Of a stretch of 42,116 nucleotides of DNA, positions 41,049 to 42,116 are shown piece after piece. A program made the position numbers and the translations under genes. The stretch covers positions 7,501-49,616 of the forward strand of contig ADNK01002939.1 in assembly GCA_000320545.1 (NCBI GenBank). The letters run 5' to 3'. The notes below the pieces were generated by a model. That model was not told where the DNA came from, did no database searches, and saw only the letters and a program-made list of their open reading frames with translations. The number at the start of each line of letters is the position of its first letter. Position 1 is the stretch's first letter. The DNA is from Bigelowiella natans CCMP2755. Taxonomy: Eukaryota; Cercozoa; Chlorarachniophyceae.

Positions 41049-41921
41049 TCACATGAGAGTGCGGTCAGTGAGGAGAGGGTTTGTGCACAATGTTTGTGAG
41101 CTACTACTTCGGGTTGGGGGGGGCAAGTATACACGTCTGGTAGCGCATGTAACGATCATATACCAAGTATGGCCAGGACGAGCAACTTCGTCTGGGTGTA
41201 TTTCTCTGAAGGCATCGGTCATCGCCAACACATCTCTCCCGATGATATTGTGGGATATCTGTGGGAGGGGAGAGGAGGAGGAGGAGGAGGGGACGATGCG
41301 GAAAATCATTACATCGATGAGATCGACGGCGATGATGCTGTTGTTGCTGCTCCTGCTGCTGCTAATGATGATTATGATGATAATGATGGTGATCAGATGC
41401 ATTGAGTTCATCCACTTCAGCGAACATAACGATTGTTAGTCTAGGGGGGGGGTGGGGGGGGCACCGGTAGGCCAACTGGATCAACGTACATAGGTGCAAT
41501 ATTTGCTTCAAACGCGCTCTGTTGTTGCGATGAATATGACGATAATAATAAGGTTGATGAGAGTAGTAGTGCTGTAAGAGAAGAAGAGAGGTTAGCATGA
41601 ATCGAAGAAACCTGCGTCCAATCAAGTTCCGAAGGCTCATTAAAACCACCAGCAACTATCACAAGTCCGATGTTCTTGTCCTTCATCTCTTTGCTGACGA
41701 TACATCGAAATGGGGGAGGCATGCATCATCAAGGTCATATAGCAAGAGAGCAGCGTGTTGTTTAATGGAGGAGGAATGATATGAGTTGTTCTTTGTTTGG
41801 TTCAATGCCCCTCACTCTAAATGCAAGATCTGGTTGCGAAGCCGATTGAAGCTCTGAGGAAAAAGGAGGAAAAGAGTGACTACGAACGCTGGTTGGTTGG
41901 AGCTGTGTGCGAGTGAGTTAA

Positions 41922-41957
<36 letters not shown>

Positions 41958-42116
41958 AGCAGCTTCCAACAATCTCTCACGAAGAACCTACCAATCCAAA
42001 TGATTCAGCTCTCTCACAGCAGTAGTCATTTACACAAAAGGTGTATAACAACAGCAGCAGTTATTGTTGCGGTCTAAATAACTCCCCCCCCCCCCCCTCC
42101 CCTCCCCGTTCGGGTT
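38241..42116 (-). CDS. Membrane-anchored endonuclease/exonuclease/phosphatase-fold protein, 5' partial
   Basis: Exons placed with phase closure: 41853-41816, 41693-41612, 41518-41465, 41258-41164, 40932-40774, 40496-40456, 40315-40281, 40127-39976, 39915-39877, 39803-39767, 39654-39476, 39318-39232. After one unresolved junction: about 38800-38727, about 38641-38576 and 38475-38241. An earlier exon probably ends at 41992 and the 5' end is outside the window. The EEP fold is shown by NIGLVIVAGGFNEPSELDWTQ, TDAFREIHPDEVARPGHTW, SDRIDMLYYK and PWKSTHRAVRM. After it come a Pro/Thr-rich stalk (FPTPIPT, TGPTQAPTPIPTLPP), a Ser/Asp-rich region, a transmembrane helix (GVIMVVIISVGLVAILGG) and a basic then acidic tail. 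It is predicted to be type I, with the fold outside the cytosol. Joining the last three exons to the same gene is likely but not proven. Confidence 0.75.
38878..38934. repeat. (TC)n-(TG)n microsatellite
   Basis: About 16 TC units followed by about 12 TG units, in the long intron before the transmembrane exons of the phosphatase-fold gene. Confidence 0.95.
41007..41043. repeat. (AC)n microsatellite
   Basis: About 17 CA units in the intron between the exons ending 41164 and starting 40932 on the - strand. Confidence 0.95.
41926..41957. repeat. (CAA)n repeat
   Basis: About ten CAA units between two inferred - strand exons of the phosphatase-fold gene. Not CRISPR: there are no spacers. Confidence 0.95.

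Noticed and set aside
41821-41912. + strand exon-like frame starting ATG at 41821 and ending at a GTGAGT donor
   Set aside because: It reads well, but the opposite strand carries a 38-nt exon (41853-41816) with a strong pyrimidine tract and phase that joins to the phosphatase-fold exons; both are unlikely to be real.
41926-41957. Regular CAA units that might suggest an array
   Set aside because: Simple trinucleotide repeat without spacers; the genome is eukaryotic.

Overview
This is a nuclear genome window from an intron-rich eukaryote, most likely a free-living protist. Every confident gene is split by GT-AG introns, many of only about 40-90 nt. There are no bacterial operons or ribosome-binding sites, and the proteins are typically eukaryotic: PARP, class I cyclic-nucleotide phosphodiesterase, TLC-domain protein, fucosyltransferase. 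Base composition, short introns and microsatellite load would fit a chlorarachniophyte or another SAR-type protist, but I cannot fix the taxon. I joined exons by hand from splice sites and reading phase. Where the phase closes at each junction I say so; elsewhere boundaries are approximate.

Layout, left to right. 1-3.4 kb: a + gene entering from the left edge, probably an RNB (RNase II/R) exonuclease, in microsatellite-filled introns. 4.6-5.3 kb: palindrome-rich island. 5.6-9.7 kb (-): five-exon, 1200-residue SF2 helicase-like ATPase, with a broken-looking coding stretch at its 5' side to about 10.4 kb. 10.5-11.5 kb: island. 11.5-14.5 kb (-): membrane cyclic-nucleotide phosphodiesterase. 15.1-16.0 kb: island. 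16.2-17.4 kb (-): Ser-Pro-rich, probably nuclear protein. 17.6-18.9 kb (+): unrecognised spliced gene. 18.96-19.17 kb (-): small ORF. 19.4-22.2 kb (+): fucosyltransferase-like gene with long repeat-rich introns. 22.3-22.8 kb (-): two-exon gene for 126 residues. 23.1-23.7 kb: island. 23.9-24.8 kb (-): Ser/Lys-rich protein. 25.7-30.2 kb (+): poly(ADP-ribose) polymerase with WGR-BRCT-BRCT-WGR-regulatory-catalytic layout. 30.35-31.2 kb: island. 31.3-32.3 kb (-): TLC-domain membrane protein, divergent by 43 bp from a + orphan gene (32.4-34.2 kb). 34.2-34.8 kb: island. 34.85-36.7 kb (-): secreted orphan of about 563 residues. 36.9-38.2 kb: island. 38.2 kb to right edge (-): endonuclease/exonuclease/phosphatase-fold protein with a Pro/Thr-rich stalk, a transmembrane segment and a charged tail, 5'-truncated by the window.

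The genes do not form one pathway. PARP, the helicase-like ATPase and possibly the Ser-Pro-rich protein concern DNA or chromatin. The phosphodiesterase is signalling. The fucosyltransferase, the secreted orphan, the TLC protein and the membrane-anchored phosphatase-fold protein concern the secretory or membrane system. The most interesting points are the PARP with an internally duplicated BRCT cassette that keeps its intron positions, the phosphatase-fold protein lacking two usual catalytic acids, the recurrent CTAG/CATG islands seen in most non-divergent intergenic gaps, and short motifs shared by two distant upstream regions.
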